Shown here piece after piece: positions 1 to 10,520 of a stretch of DNA of 64,000 nt. Position numbers and translations under genes: made by a program. The stretch comes from Rhizophagus clarus (Eukaryota; Glomeromycota; Glomeromycetes; Glomerales; Glomeraceae): positions 434,001-498,000 of the forward strand of contig BLAL01000066.1 of the NCBI GenBank assembly GCA_015698045.1, written 5' to 3'. Each line of letters opens with the position of its first letter. The first letter of the stretch is position 1. The notes under the pieces are model-generated. The model was given only the letters and a program-made list of their open reading frames with translations. It did no database searches and was not told the origin of the DNA.

Positions 1-1080
1 CATGGGGCTCATTCTTAAAGAGAGGCTTTTCGGGCTTATCGAGACTTCATGAAATATTTGAGGCTCATCAATTCATTATCTTTGTGGAAAAAAAAACTGA
101 ACTTTTCAAGAACCCGTGCGAGAAAAGATTTATTTTTCCTGCGATCTAGTTTTTTTTTTTTAAAGTAAAAAATTTATATTACTTCTTACGAATGAAATAT
201 GAGTCGATTACGTATTCTAATATTCCAATTACAAATTACCACCGTTCCTTTAAATTTTCACATGTATCTACTGTGTGATTCTACTAATTACGAAGGTCTC
301 GATCCATTTTTGGCTTGGTAACTTTTGCGAAGAATTGAACAAAACTTTGAAAAACCGATTCTTACTAAAAAAGATGATTCTTACTAAAAACGATAATTCC
401 TGCTAAAAAAGATTTTTATTTGTTTAATTAATAGATTAATTCATTAACAAAGCCAAAGAAATCTTCTTTTTTTTTTAAAAAAAAACAAAAAATACCATAG
501 AAATAAATGATCGATCCGATTCTCTGTTCTTCTTTATTACTGTATGATCAAAATAATTATTCTTTAAAAGAATCTTAAAAAAGTCATGATAAAATTTAAA
601 GCCATAATATTATTTGAAAATTACGTGTTTTTTTTTAATTGTTATATATAATAATAATTTAACGGAACGGTTTCTTATCAAACTGGATACCTGATTATCT
701 TAAAACAGATGTATGTTTATCAAACCGAATTTAAAGTTATCGGTTATTAAATCTGACAGGTAAAATTGGAATTTTTATGACGTTTTTACGTAATAATCCT
801 GTTTGTAATCTCATTAACCAATCAGATCTACTTTTGATAAAAGAAAATCATGGTTTACATTATTAAGGTAGTAAAAGTGAAAAAAAAATACCCAAATTCC
901 CCGGTATAAACAAATATATAACCTGTTTGAAATTAACCATAAATAAACGAAAAAAAAAAATACGGATAAAATAATTATACGAGCTTTAATTATTGAAAGG
1001 TAATTCGCGAAAAAAAATGATGCGCAGTAATGACTCAAAAGTCACGTTAATGGAAACGTCACGGAAACGTCATGCTAACT

Positions 1081-1226
1081 ATTTGGTTACGAACCACGAT
1101 GAGTGGTTGAGAACATTTGGTCACGAATCATTGGTTACGAACTATTGGTTACGAATTATTAATCATGTATTATTAATCACAAACTATTGGTCACGAACTA
1201 TTGGTCACGAACTATAGGTTACGTCA
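1081..1226. repeat. Degenerate 14-bp tandem repeat (minisatellite)
   Basis: About eight to ten copies of a 14-bp unit close to TTGGTYACGAACTA follow one another, including two adjacent identical copies around 1187-1214. Units diverge at the left end. The 74-codon ORF across it is a by-product of the repeat, not a gene. The short motif GGAAACGTCA, repeated just upstream (1050-1070), is also locally duplicated. Confidence 0.75.
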
Positions 1227-1912
1227 CAAAATCATTTTATTTAAGAATAAATACAATAAAGCAAAAATATAATTTCAAGATTTTAAATATATAAAAACAA
1301 ATAAAATTTAAAAAATTATGTCATTTATATTATGAATTACTATGACATGTTCGCATTGTGATTCTATTGGCTGATTATCAAATGAGTTTGATTGGCTGAT
1401 TTCAAACTCAAAAAAAAAAATACGTGGTGCAAATCAGAAGTCGACTTTATAAACGTCTTTACGAGAAATATGTCACATAGCCACAAAGAATGAATTTAAA
1501 ATTCTTCAACTTGGATTATTTTTTTTTTTTCGAAAAAAAACGAACCAATTATTTTAAAACTTTTTTTAATTTTTCGCGATTTGCTAAATTTTAAAGTACC
1601 AATCAAAAGTTCATTTAATTTTTAAGAAAATGAATAAATTTCATTTTCTTTAATGGAACGGAAACCTTACACTTGAATATAATATTAAATAAAGAAGTTT
1701 TTTTTTTTTTACACGGAAAGATTTCTTCGTTATTATATTAGATTTGGTATATGATACGGGAAATATGATGGCTTTGCTTACCATTAACCTCTTCCTTTCA
1801 CTATTGATATTATGTAATAATAATCATTTAAAAATCACGTAAATTTTGATTCCTTTTTTTTAAAAAAAAAAATTATCAAAAACTAAATAAAATTCTAATT
1901 CAATATGATTTA

Positions 1913-2103
1913 AGGCTTATTTTACAAAAAAATCATGCTATCTTTTTTTTTATATGTATATAACGAGGCTTTTATGCAAAGGAGAAGGCTTAAAATCACC
2001 TAAAAGTCACCGGTATTTTAGGCTTATCCTAACGGTTAATATCTATACACATATTTTCTTCAAATTTTAAGCGAGGCTTATTTATGAGGCTTAAGGAAGG
2101 CTT
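1913..2103. repeat. Cluster of seven AGGCTT motifs
   Basis: The hexamer AGGCTT occurs seven times on the + strand in 191 bp (starting at 1913, 1966, 1986, 2020, 2074, 2087 and 2098), often as GAGGCTTA or AAGGCTTA. Spacing is irregular, so this is not a simple tandem repeat. A further copy lies at 23-28. Function unknown. Confidence 0.6.
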
Positions 2104-2580
2104 GTAAATATGATAAATCAATAACGGATATCTCGCCATTATAACAAACAAAATAAAATTTTTTTGCTGCGTGTGATATGTGGAATATGTGGCTTTATTA
2201 TATATTTACCTTAATATGATTATCTATGCACATAAAAAATTAATTGATAACGTTTAAACGATAAGTTTTGAGAACGTGTAAATATTAAAAACGTAAAGGT
2301 AATGTTTTAATTTTACTTTATAAAGTGTTTATAGTGACACTGAAGGGAAAAAAGAAATTTTAACGAATCGGACTAATATATGTGAAAAGAGTTTGAAAAA
2401 AAAAAAAAATTTTTTTTTTTTTTTTTTTTTCGAGAAAATTAGTAAATTAATGATACTTTGAATGGAAATTTGGCAAACACTATTGAAAACACTATTGATA
2501 AATTTCCACGTAATTATTTAATTGGAAGAATTGGAAATTATAAATTTTTTGACAAATGTACGGCGCGTTAGCATATCCTC

Positions 2581-2615
<35 letters not shown>

Positions 2616-3871
2616 CAATTAAAAAATTTTCCCATAACAATATCATCGCATGTTAAATTTCAGTATCACAAAAAAAATATATCGCGTGATTTAATAATCA
2701 CGAACGAAAAGGAAAATCGAATTTATAATTAATAAATATAATAATAATATATATTCATATTTTAATTAGCAAAAATACAATTTTCTATTTGCCACAAATT
2801 AATTAGCCATAATATGTAAAAGATAAAGGCACAAAAAAAAAGAATTCAAGCCATTCACATAATTCGGAATTCGGACTCTTATAATAATAACTCTTGTCGT
2901 TACATGTATTATAGAACGATATTACATAACCTAACCTGAGTACATAACTGAACCTGAGTAAATGATTTTAAACATAAATAAATAAAGTTTAATCCATATT
3001 TATATTTTAATAATAATAAATAATAGTATTTATACAATTATATAAATATATAAATAAAAAAAAAACATTATTTATTAAAAACAAATTTTTTTTTTTATAC
3101 ATACTGTATATTTATTTTTTTTTTTTTCATTTAACATAATTTAATCTATTCTAAAAGGAATCAACTTTTGTCAACTTGACACAGTTGAACAGAATCAGGC
3201 CAATTACTTGTATATATACCTGCTGTATTACAGAAATATGTTTATAGAACAATCTGGAAGAGTGAATATAAGGTTCAAATTTCTTAATTTGTAAATGTCG
3301 AAGATTTTAAAGCTTGAAATGTAAAAGTGGCGTAACAACAATAATAATTGATTTTAAACGTAACATTGCAATTAAATTTATTTTGCGAAATGTAATATAT
3401 GCGGTATTATCAGCATTACACATATTATAGGAAAGCATATGACCACACGACTTCCTGACAATTAATAATTTCAGTGATTAAAAAAGTTTCATATCGCAAT
3501 ATATATATATATATATATTATAACACTTTAGAATCTTGCGTTCTATTTGTTCTTTATCGGTTATTTATATTTTCCTGTTTGAAATATAGTGAAATAAAGT
3601 ATCAAAATTTTTTGATCACAATAAGTAAAAAACTTGCGCGTTATTTATTGATGATGTCGTAATACATTACATTTTTAAATAGATGAGATCATTTTATGTG
3701 TTTAAAATAATGAAACGGTATAAAGTTTCAAAACATTTTTTTATAATCTGAGATACTGAATATATTTCATGCATTAATGTTTATTTATAATTTTCTTCGC
3801 AGAATATTTAGGTAAACTGTATCAAGTAAATCACAAGTTATGCAACGCTTTGAAAAAAAAATCTAAAAATG

Positions 3872-3878
3872 TATATAA
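3872..3878 (+). promoter_or_regulatory. Possible TATA element of first HMG gene
   Basis: TATATAA lies 80 bp before the ATG at 3958, a plausible distance for a fungal core promoter. In DNA this AT-rich the match carries little weight. Confidence 0.25.
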
Positions 3879-3957
3879 TAACTGAAATACTTTAGGAATC
3901 TTTTTTTCAAAGACTAAAAATATTATAAACCACTAAAAAATATAACAAAAAAAAAAA

Positions 3958-4710
3958 ATGTCCCGTCAACAAGAAATTTGTATGTCTTCCTTTATTAATT
4001 GGAAACTATCAATTAGACCACCATTCCCGCCACTTATCAATCCAAAAGATTTAATAAAACAAACCAAAGATGGCGTTTATATAAGAGCTCCTAATGCTTT
4101 TATTATTTATCGTAAATTGTTTATTGAAACTTCCAGGAATGAAGGATATTATTTACCGATGACCGTTATCTCTTCCATGTCTTCGCAATCCTGGGAACAA
4201 GAATCTGAAATAGTCAAAAACGAATATAAAAGAATTGCTAAAGCAGCTTTTGATTATCGAAAAGAATTGATTCCAAAGTCTAAACAACGAAAAAAAAGAG
4301 AGAAATGGAATATCGTTTCTTTTGAAACGGATAATCCTTCCGTTAGAAAAAAAATTTCATCAAATGACGATGAATTATTATTATCATTACAACATGTACA
4401 ACATTTGCAACATGTACAACATGAACAATATGAACAAAACCAAATTTCCCTTACACCACCTCTCCCTCAAGAAAATGTTACCCCAATTGAAAACCCTTTT
4501 TTCGAAATGGAGAATTTAATAGAATCCCAAAATATTTGTACATTTCAAAGTAATTGTCCATCTCAGAGTGTTTGTATAAATTCTGAATTATCTACCAACA
4601 ATTTCAATTCTTCTCAATTTAACGAACAATTTTATGAATTTAATTTGCCTGTGGAATATTTTGAATCACGCATCCAACAAGATGAAGCACAAAATTATCA
4701 ACAATTATGA
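3958..4710 (+). CDS. MATA-type HMG-box transcription factor (HMG-1 of the cluster)
   Basis: Single-exon gene for a 250-residue protein. Residues about 20-40 form the lead-in RPPFPPLINPKDLI seen in all paralogues here. The HMG box follows (about 43-113) with the family core PNAFIIYRK and the later motifs MTVISSMSSQSWEQES and EYKRIAKAAFDYRK, ending in a basic stretch KQRKKREKWNI. Such boxes bind and bend DNA in the nucleus; in fungi they include mating-type and sexual-development regulators. The tail is low complexity, with a Gln/His-rich tract (about 142-160, built on QHVQH) and many Asn/Gln/Ser residues. It lacks the ISSPE motif of the three closest paralogues. The ATG follows an A-run and no intron is needed. 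Target genes cannot be told from sequence. Confidence 0.9.
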   Translation: MSRQQEICMSSFINWKLSIRPPFPPLINPKDLIKQTKDGVYIRAPNAFIIYRKLFIETSRNEGYYLPMTVISSMSSQSWEQESEIVKNEYKRIAKAAFDYRKELIPKSKQRKKREKWNIVSFETDNPSVRKKISSNDDELLLSLQHVQHLQHVQHEQYEQNQISLTPPLPQENVTPIENPFFEMENLIESQNICTFQSNCPSQSVCINSELSTNNFNSSQFNEQFYEFNLPVEYFESRIQQDEAQNYQQL

Positions 4711-4734
4711 AACACGTTTAAATAATATAAGCAT

Positions 4735-4850
4735 TGATGGTCATGAAATATATTAATACTAATATGTCATGAAATATATTAATAACTTCAATTATTCTAA
4801 TATGCATTTATGGTCATGAAAAAATATATTGATAATTTAAATTACTAATA
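4735..4850. repeat. Three imperfect copies of a GTCATGAAATATATTAATA unit
   Basis: Immediately after the stop of the first HMG gene the unit GTCATGAAATATATTAATA appears near 4739, 4768 and 4814, the last with extra A residues. It probably lies in the 3' untranslated region. Confidence 0.6.
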
Positions 4851-5068
4851 TTTATTATTCTTTATTATTTTATTACTTTTTTTTAAAAAATTTTACTTGT
4901 AGATATATGTGTACAATGTATTATAGATTAATAATATTTATTAAATATTTATATTAATAAAATTGATAGTGTACAACATTGATAAAGTACTGTATGTTGT
5001 TATGCATGACTTTTGATTACAATAAATATCACAATTAGTCAGTCTATAACGCGTCACATAAAAATTCT

Positions 5069-5954
5069 ATTTCTAAAAACTTGACCTTAAACTAGATTAA
5101 AATAGTAAAAAGATGAATTTGACTAATTAATAATTAGAATATGTCAGATTTATCAGAAAAAACTATTTGAAATTTTAGTGATTCATGTAAAAGAATTCTT
5201 TTTTTAATTTATTTACACGGAGTAAAATTTCCACAGTTACGGTCACATTACGTGTACGAAACGCCACTTTGATTAACGGGATAAACTGATATCGTATCTT
5301 AAACGTTGATCAGTTTATTTTGACCAATCAACGTTCAAATAATTTATAATTCTTTGGTACTACCTGCAATGAGGCATACAAATTTTACCATATATGTTAA
5401 AATTTTAAAGAGCTAATTTTAAAAACAAACAAGCAAAAGTAATTTCATTGTTTGTTTTTTTTTTTTAATTAGATTTAATTAGATTTAGCCGTAAACTTTT
5501 TTAAAAAAAGAAAGATAAGTATAAAACAAGGCAATTGAACTTCACCATTCAAGTATAATGGTACGATACGATCAGCTAACGACCTAAATTTTAAGAATCC
5601 AAATAAAAATTATTAAATTTGATAATAAAGATTCCTTTTGATTTTAATTCAATTATCAATAGTATTGTATGTAATATTACACTACGTATATGTTGAGTTT
5701 CGTCTCATTGTTTTTGGAAGAACAAATTAAATTTATCAAAATTTCGGTGAACAAATAAATAAAACCTCGCAAATAATGATTTATTATAATGGAAAATATC
5801 CTTTATTAGTTTTATCTTTTAATTCTTTAAATTCATCCTTTCCTTTTAAACCTTTACATAGTATAGTACATTTATTTAAACCATTCATTACATAGTACAG
5901 TTCATATTTTTTTTACTATTGAAAAACCTTTCAAATTATAATAATAAAAAAAAA
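5069..5954. other. Intergenic region before the cupredoxin-like gene
   Basis: AT-rich spacer with no coding potential seen. It includes a short CG-containing patch around 5221-5300 (ACGGTCACATTACGTGTACG and neighbours). The promoter of the gene at 5955 should lie here; no convincing TATA element stands out. Confidence 0.4.
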
Positions 5955-6969
5955 ATGTCAAAAAAGAATAAAATTATTTGTTTTTTTATTCTCTTATTTT
6001 TCACAATAAATTATACCGATGCTGCGACGTTAAAAGTCGTGGTTGATCCTAACGGTTATATGCAACATTTTGTTCCTGATAAAGTTAATGCGATGGTGGG
6101 GGATGAGGTAAAACCTATTAAATTATTTTTAAATTATATTGGTGAAGGGAGAGAAGCATCGGTGAACATCATCGTTGTTCAAGTATATATTTCATAAGTA
6201 TTGAATATAAAAAATTGTTTTTATTAGATTCATTTTGTTAAAGGAGATGGTCAACTTTCTAGACTCACTGAATCAGATGGAATGGGTATCTGCAAAAGAT
6301 CTTCAAAACCTGATGCTTGTATGTAAAAACCTGCTTTTTTGATTTCTTCGCTCGTCACAATAATAGTATTAAAAAAAAACAATTTTTTTTTTCCTTCCAA
6401 AACTAGTTTTTGGAGAGATAGATGATGTAACGTCAGAAGTTGTATTTCCGATCAAAAGCACCGGAAAATTTTTTATATTTGACATAATTGAAGGGTGTAG
6501 TAGTGATAATGATTGGTGTGTAATCATCGCTGACGACAGACCAGCAAGAGCACCTAGTGATACACCTACTTCTACTAGTTCATCGAATGATCCAACACAA
6601 TCTTCAGAGCCTACTTCTCTTTACAATCCATCTCCAACTATTACATCAACTTCAACTTCCTCTGATTCAAAAAGTTCTACCTCAACTATTGTTAGCAGTG
6701 CCACGTCTATCATTATTTTTTGTATAATAGTCGCGGCAATCTATAAATGCTGCGTAAGGAGAAGATCGGTTCAGACAGCAAATTATAACTATAACAACAA
6801 CAATAACAACAACAACAACAACAACAATAATAATAATAACGGTAATATTAATATTAATTATAATATAAATCCTACGAATTCCATGCATCAACATCATCAA
6901 TCGCAATATATTACGAACAATCAATCACAATATATTAGTATTACGGATTATCAACCGCCTCGGTATTAG
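5955..6969 (+). CDS. Membrane-anchored cupredoxin-like surface protein, three exons
   Basis: Proposed exons 5955-6107, 6228-6318 and 6407-6969 give 268 residues. Order: a signal peptide (1-22, hydrophobic core IICFFILLFF), a cupredoxin-like domain (about 24-120) with the family start LKVVVDPNGYMQHFVPDKVN and AMVGDEIHF, then the strand-rich part VVFPIKSTGKFFIFDI. A Ser/Thr-rich stalk (about 125-175), one membrane helix (TSIIIFCIIVAAIY), a basic stop-transfer KCCVRRR and an Asn-rich cytoplasmic tail follow. The layout is like fungal extracellular serine-rich or plant phytocyanin-like proteins. The usual His-Cys-His-Met copper ligands are not evident, so copper binding is doubtful. An alternative first donor at 6183 (45-nt intron) also keeps frame but inserts 25 residues that fit the fold poorly. 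Function is probably at the cell surface. Confidence 0.7.
6797..6840 (+). repeat. Asn-codon repeat (AAC/AAT) in the cytoplasmic tail
   Basis: A run of about 16 consecutive Asn codons, mostly AAC with AAT at the end, inside the third exon of the cupredoxin-like gene. The mix of synonymous codons suggests an old expansion rather than a fresh slippage. Confidence 0.85.
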
Positions 6970-9410
6970 TTTAATATAATGAACCTTCCAGTTCACTAAA
7001 AAAAATTCGTTGTGTCAAAATTTATAAGTTTTGATATAACGATTTTTTTTATATGTTCAATTGTTTATATATAAAGGCAAAAAATCACTTTTATCCCGTG
7101 GGCTTTAACATCTGGAATGTTATGTTAATTTTATAAATTTGCAGATAATTTTTTTATAACTCGTATATTTCATTTCATTTAAATTTTAAATTATAAAATT
7201 ATAATTATGAAATCATCATCATCATCATCTTTATTACCTGCTTGTTGAAAGAAATTTAACTCATGTAGTTTTCCTTGTTATGTAAAAATTTCTGATTAAT
7301 TATAGTAAATTGTCAATTTTTTTTTTTCTTTAAAAAAAAAAACTTTTTGTTATTTGTAACTGTGCTGTATTTGTATATAATGTACAGTAATCCACGATAA
7401 ACATGTGAAGTTACTAAGGATTTTGGAACATTTAACGTCTTACACGTACTTCCAAACACAAATTCATTAACATATTTTGAAATTATATCATACTGTATGC
7501 AAAAAAAATTCAAGGAGTGAAAAAAGTAACAGTCCTATCGGTTCCACCCGATATTTGGAAAAGTAACAACTGCGCCTTAAAAATTTGTCTATGCTACTGC
7601 GCCACAAATTATTGAGTGTGTAAACTTGGTTACTTTTCCATCTTAGAAATTTCGAAATCAGGAAAAACCCGGCGGCCATAATCACCTGAATATCCGCCAC
7701 CATCGTAAGAGTGCGTGTAAAGACCGCCACCAAAAAACCATCTTAGAAATTTCGAAATCAGGAGGTCATAATCACCTGAATATCTGTAAAATTTGATGAT
7801 CGTACAATGATATCACAAACTATTTTAGATTGCAACTTTTACAGCGTACATATAAAATCGGTTTTCGCTTACAAAAAAAATGTGAAAAAAGGGAGATAAG
7901 GTGAAATTTGACACGCGTATAATATGAATTTTTTTTTCACAATAAGACTTATTTTTGGCTTACCCCTTTTCCCTGAGTTTTTTTTTTTTTGCATATAATT
8001 TATATAATTTTCACAATATGACAATGACTTTCCGCCATTTCGGTGTTTGTATTGTTGATTGCCGATTATGTGGCATAAAACGCTAAATTTCACCTTATAA
8101 CCGATGGCGTTCCAGATTGTATCGACGATTTAATATACTGTATCAGTATGCATTTTTATTTTATTTTTATTTTTATTTTTTTATTGTTTTATTCTTTCAA
8201 GCAAAAACAATATTATGAACTCTATCCTACTCGAATATATTTACAGCATTTTTGAAATTAATTATTTACTAGCAATAAATTTATGACATTATTGGTGTAA
8301 AAGCATGGTTGAGAAATGAGATGCTATACTTTTATGACTCTATAAGGCAAAGTCTAGACCGGTCTATTCATTTATCACTGGTACGTGTATAAGCCCATTA
8401 GATTGGTAGGTAACACACTGTTCATTACCATACATTATCTCTTTTATAACATGCACTTCAAAGTTATCAAAGTTTTTGTGAATTAATGATTGGTCACAAA
8501 CTCTATTTTTAACAAGTCTTTATAGTCTTTATACCGAACTTTTATGGTTATTATGCATGAAGGAAGGATTATTGTAATTAACAAAGAAGTCATTCCAATC
8601 ATTTTCATCGAGTTCTGGAACGTCTAAATAAATCAGCTTCATCTTATTTTTATCATGCATTTTATATTGCTTTGTAATTTCAATTTGTCAAATTTTTTTT
8701 AACGAAACAATTGTTTGATTTTTATATCACAATAATAAGATTGACATCTTGTTTTTATCTTGCATTTATAGTTGTTTTATCAGTTAAACAATTTTTTAAA
8801 AACGACAATTTTAAAAATGGAACGATTATTTAATTTTTTAAATTACAATAATAAAAATTTTATTTTAATAAATACTGTAAATAATTAATAAGATGATGAA
8901 TGTACATAATATAATATTTGTAATAAAAAAAAAAAAAAGGAAAATATATGAATAAATAAATAATAATGGAATAAAAAAAAAAAAAAATTAATGTAATAGG
9001 AAAAAATAAAAAAAAAGAATCTATGTTATCCGGGGCAATGATTTTATTTTACAAAAAAAAATAAAGAAAAAAAAACGATTTTAAATTCATATAATTAATA
9101 TAACGTAACTTTTGTTTTTTCTCGATTAGTAAAGGTATGGTTTTAGTAGTGGTTTAAAGAAAAAAAAAATCATAAATCTTAAAATAATCTTAAATAATAA
9201 TTCTTAAGACATAGCATAGAAAAAAAAAAACTGAAATAAATGTGTAATAGCCCGGAAAATAAAAAAAAAAAATTAAATAAATTATATATATACATCTAAA
9301 AATATATCTAATAAACCTCAAAGAAGAATTCTATTATTTGTCCGAAAAAAAAAAGAAAAGAAAAAGAATTTATGTACATTTATTTACAAAATAAAAAATT
9401 CTTAATAAAA
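6970..9410. other. Intergenic region between cupredoxin-like gene and second HMG gene
   Basis: No gene recognised. Contents: an (ATC)n tract near 7213-7232, a roughly 100-bp direct duplication (7638-7786), and a strongly A-rich stretch (8880-9400) that probably covers the 3' end of the - strand HMG gene. Minus-strand ORFs of 66-81 codons at 7313-8093 are broken up by homopolymers and show no known motif. Confidence 0.5.
7638..7786. repeat. Direct duplication of about 100 bp
   Basis: A block starting CCATCTTAGAAATTTCGAAA occurs at 7638 and again at 7738. Both copies continue into CATAATCACCTGAATATC, but the first has ten extra bases (AAAACCCGGCGGC against GGT) before that segment. The spacer also holds CCGCCACCA twice. 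This is a locally GC-richer patch. Confidence 0.8.
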
Positions 9411-10352
9411 TCAATTCGTTTTTTCAAGGTACATATAATAATAATTTTCGGAAGTTTCGAAATCTTGTGAGATGTTAAATGTATATTTTGGAGAAATTTC
9501 ATATAATGAATTATCGGTGTTAATATCAAGTTCGTTCAAATAAGAAGAAGAATGTTGTCTTGGGTCTAACATTAAACCAATATTATTAACGTTAATATTA
9601 AAAAGGTCAAAAGTTGGAGTAGAATCTGATGAATCTAAATCCAATAAATATTGATCATTATTTTCAGGAGAACTGATTGAAGAAGATTCTGAACTTGAAA
9701 GCCAATGATTTAATTCAGTAGGACCATCCGTTCCATCTTGAAGATTTTCGTCAAAAGTTGACCTAATTGGAGATGGAATCATTAAATGAGCTGATTCTTT
9801 GTCGGGAGAAATCATTGGTGAGCTCGTTGGACTTGATTCAGTTGATAGGGATTCAGGTGGTGATAAAGGATATTGGTTTCCTGAGATCTTCTCACTAGGA
9901 GATTTTGATTTGGCCTTTTTCAAATTAAGTTCCAATTTAACCTCTTCATCAAATTTTACGATATTCCATTTCTCACGTTTACGACGTTTATTATTTCTTG
10001 GTAACATATCATTACGAAGATTAAAAGCCTCCTTGCCAAGACGTTTATACTCAGCCTTAACGATCTCCGATTCTTGATCCCAAGATTGTGAAGCCATCGA
10101 AGAAATTACGGTCATAGGCAAAAAATAACCATCAGATCTTGCGGTCTCAATAAACCATTTTCTATAAATGATGAAAGCATTTGGTGGTTTACTCATACTT
10201 CCATCCTTTGATCTCCTCAAAAGATCTTCCGGTTTGATGGCTGGAGGAAATGGCGGACGGATAAACGGTTGAGCACCGTTTATAACGGTACTTGGCATTG
10301 AAGGATTGCTTGAGTCAATGAACACGCAAGCACGTGAAGTACGTTTACTCAT
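9411..10352 (-). CDS. MATA-type HMG-box transcription factor (HMG-2 of the cluster)
   Basis: Single-exon gene, 313 residues, ATG at 10352. After an N-terminal arm containing VFIDSSNPSMPSTVINGAQP comes the lead-in RPPFPPAIKPEDLL and an HMG box (about 54-125) with PNAFIIYRKWFIETAR, MTVISSMASQSWDQES and EYKRLGKEAF. The basic end NKRRKREKWNIVKFD could serve in DNA contact and nuclear import. The tail is Ser/Pro-rich with several SP sites (SPPES, SSPMISP) that may be phosphorylated, and holds SSISSPENND, shared with the paralogues at 14027 and 19623. Expected role: sequence-specific DNA-binding regulator. It is transcribed opposite to its nearest HMG neighbours, which argues against simple head-to-tail duplication. 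A TTATAAAAG element lies 160-168 bp upstream. Confidence 0.9.
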   Translation of the reverse strand: MSKRTSRACVFIDSSNPSMPSTVINGAQPFIRPPFPPAIKPEDLLRRSKDGSMSKPPNAFIIYRKWFIETARSDGYFLPMTVISSMASQSWDQESEIVKAEYKRLGKEAFNLRNDMLPRNNKRRKREKWNIVKFDEEVKLELNLKKAKSKSPSEKISGNQYPLSPPESLSTESSPTSSPMISPDKESAHLMIPSPIRSTFDENLQDGTDGPTELNHWLSSSESSSISSPENNDQYLLDLDSSDSTPTFDLFNINVNNIGLMLDPRQHSSSYLNELDINTDNSLYEISPKYTFNISQDFETSENYYYMYLEKTN

Positions 10353-10511
10353 TTTGACAGATGAATAAAAACTTGGTGTTGTGTATTAAAAGAAATTGCT
10401 TATTTGTGATTTAAAAGAACAAGAAAATTTTTGTTTTCCAAAAAGTTTTTTCTTATGAGAAGGGAAATTTATTGAATGTAAAAATGGAAGGATTGTGGAG
10501 AAATTTATTTG

Positions 10512-10520
10512 CTTTTATAA
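10512..10520 (-). promoter_or_regulatory. TATA box of second HMG gene
   Basis: Reads TTATAAAAG on the - strand, 160-168 bp before the ATG at 10352. It is a better TATA match than the surrounding A/T runs. The divergent paralogue at 27412-28050 has the same element at a similar distance. Confidence 0.45.

Larger units (their letters stand above)
1..3957. other. Gene-free AT-rich region left of the first HMG gene
   Basis: No convincing coding exon was found on either strand. The stretch is AT-rich, with many A or T runs of 9-21 bases, for example an A run followed directly by a T run near 2398-2430 and the reverse order near 2581-2615. It contains a 14-bp minisatellite (1081-1226) and a cluster of AGGCTT motifs (1913-2103), listed separately. 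Small ORFs here are low-complexity or start at non-ATG codons. Confidence 0.6.

Noticed and set aside
814-1038. 74-codon - strand ORF
   Set aside because: It is a translation of A/T runs (Phe/Tyr-rich) with no motif, and overlaps the upstream part of a minisatellite.
6108-6227. Alternative coding reading through 6108-6182 in the cupredoxin-like gene
   Set aside because: It keeps frame but inserts 25 residues between GDE and IHF, where the family has none; the longer intron fits better. Not excluded without RNA data.
6682-6924. 80-codon - strand ORF rich in Val and Ile
   Set aside because: It is the antisense of the Asn-repeat tail of the cupredoxin-like gene, which has a complete domain layout on the + strand.
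9799-10077. 92-codon + strand ORF
   Set aside because: It is antisense to the HMG gene at 9411-10352; codon pattern and homology favour the - strand.
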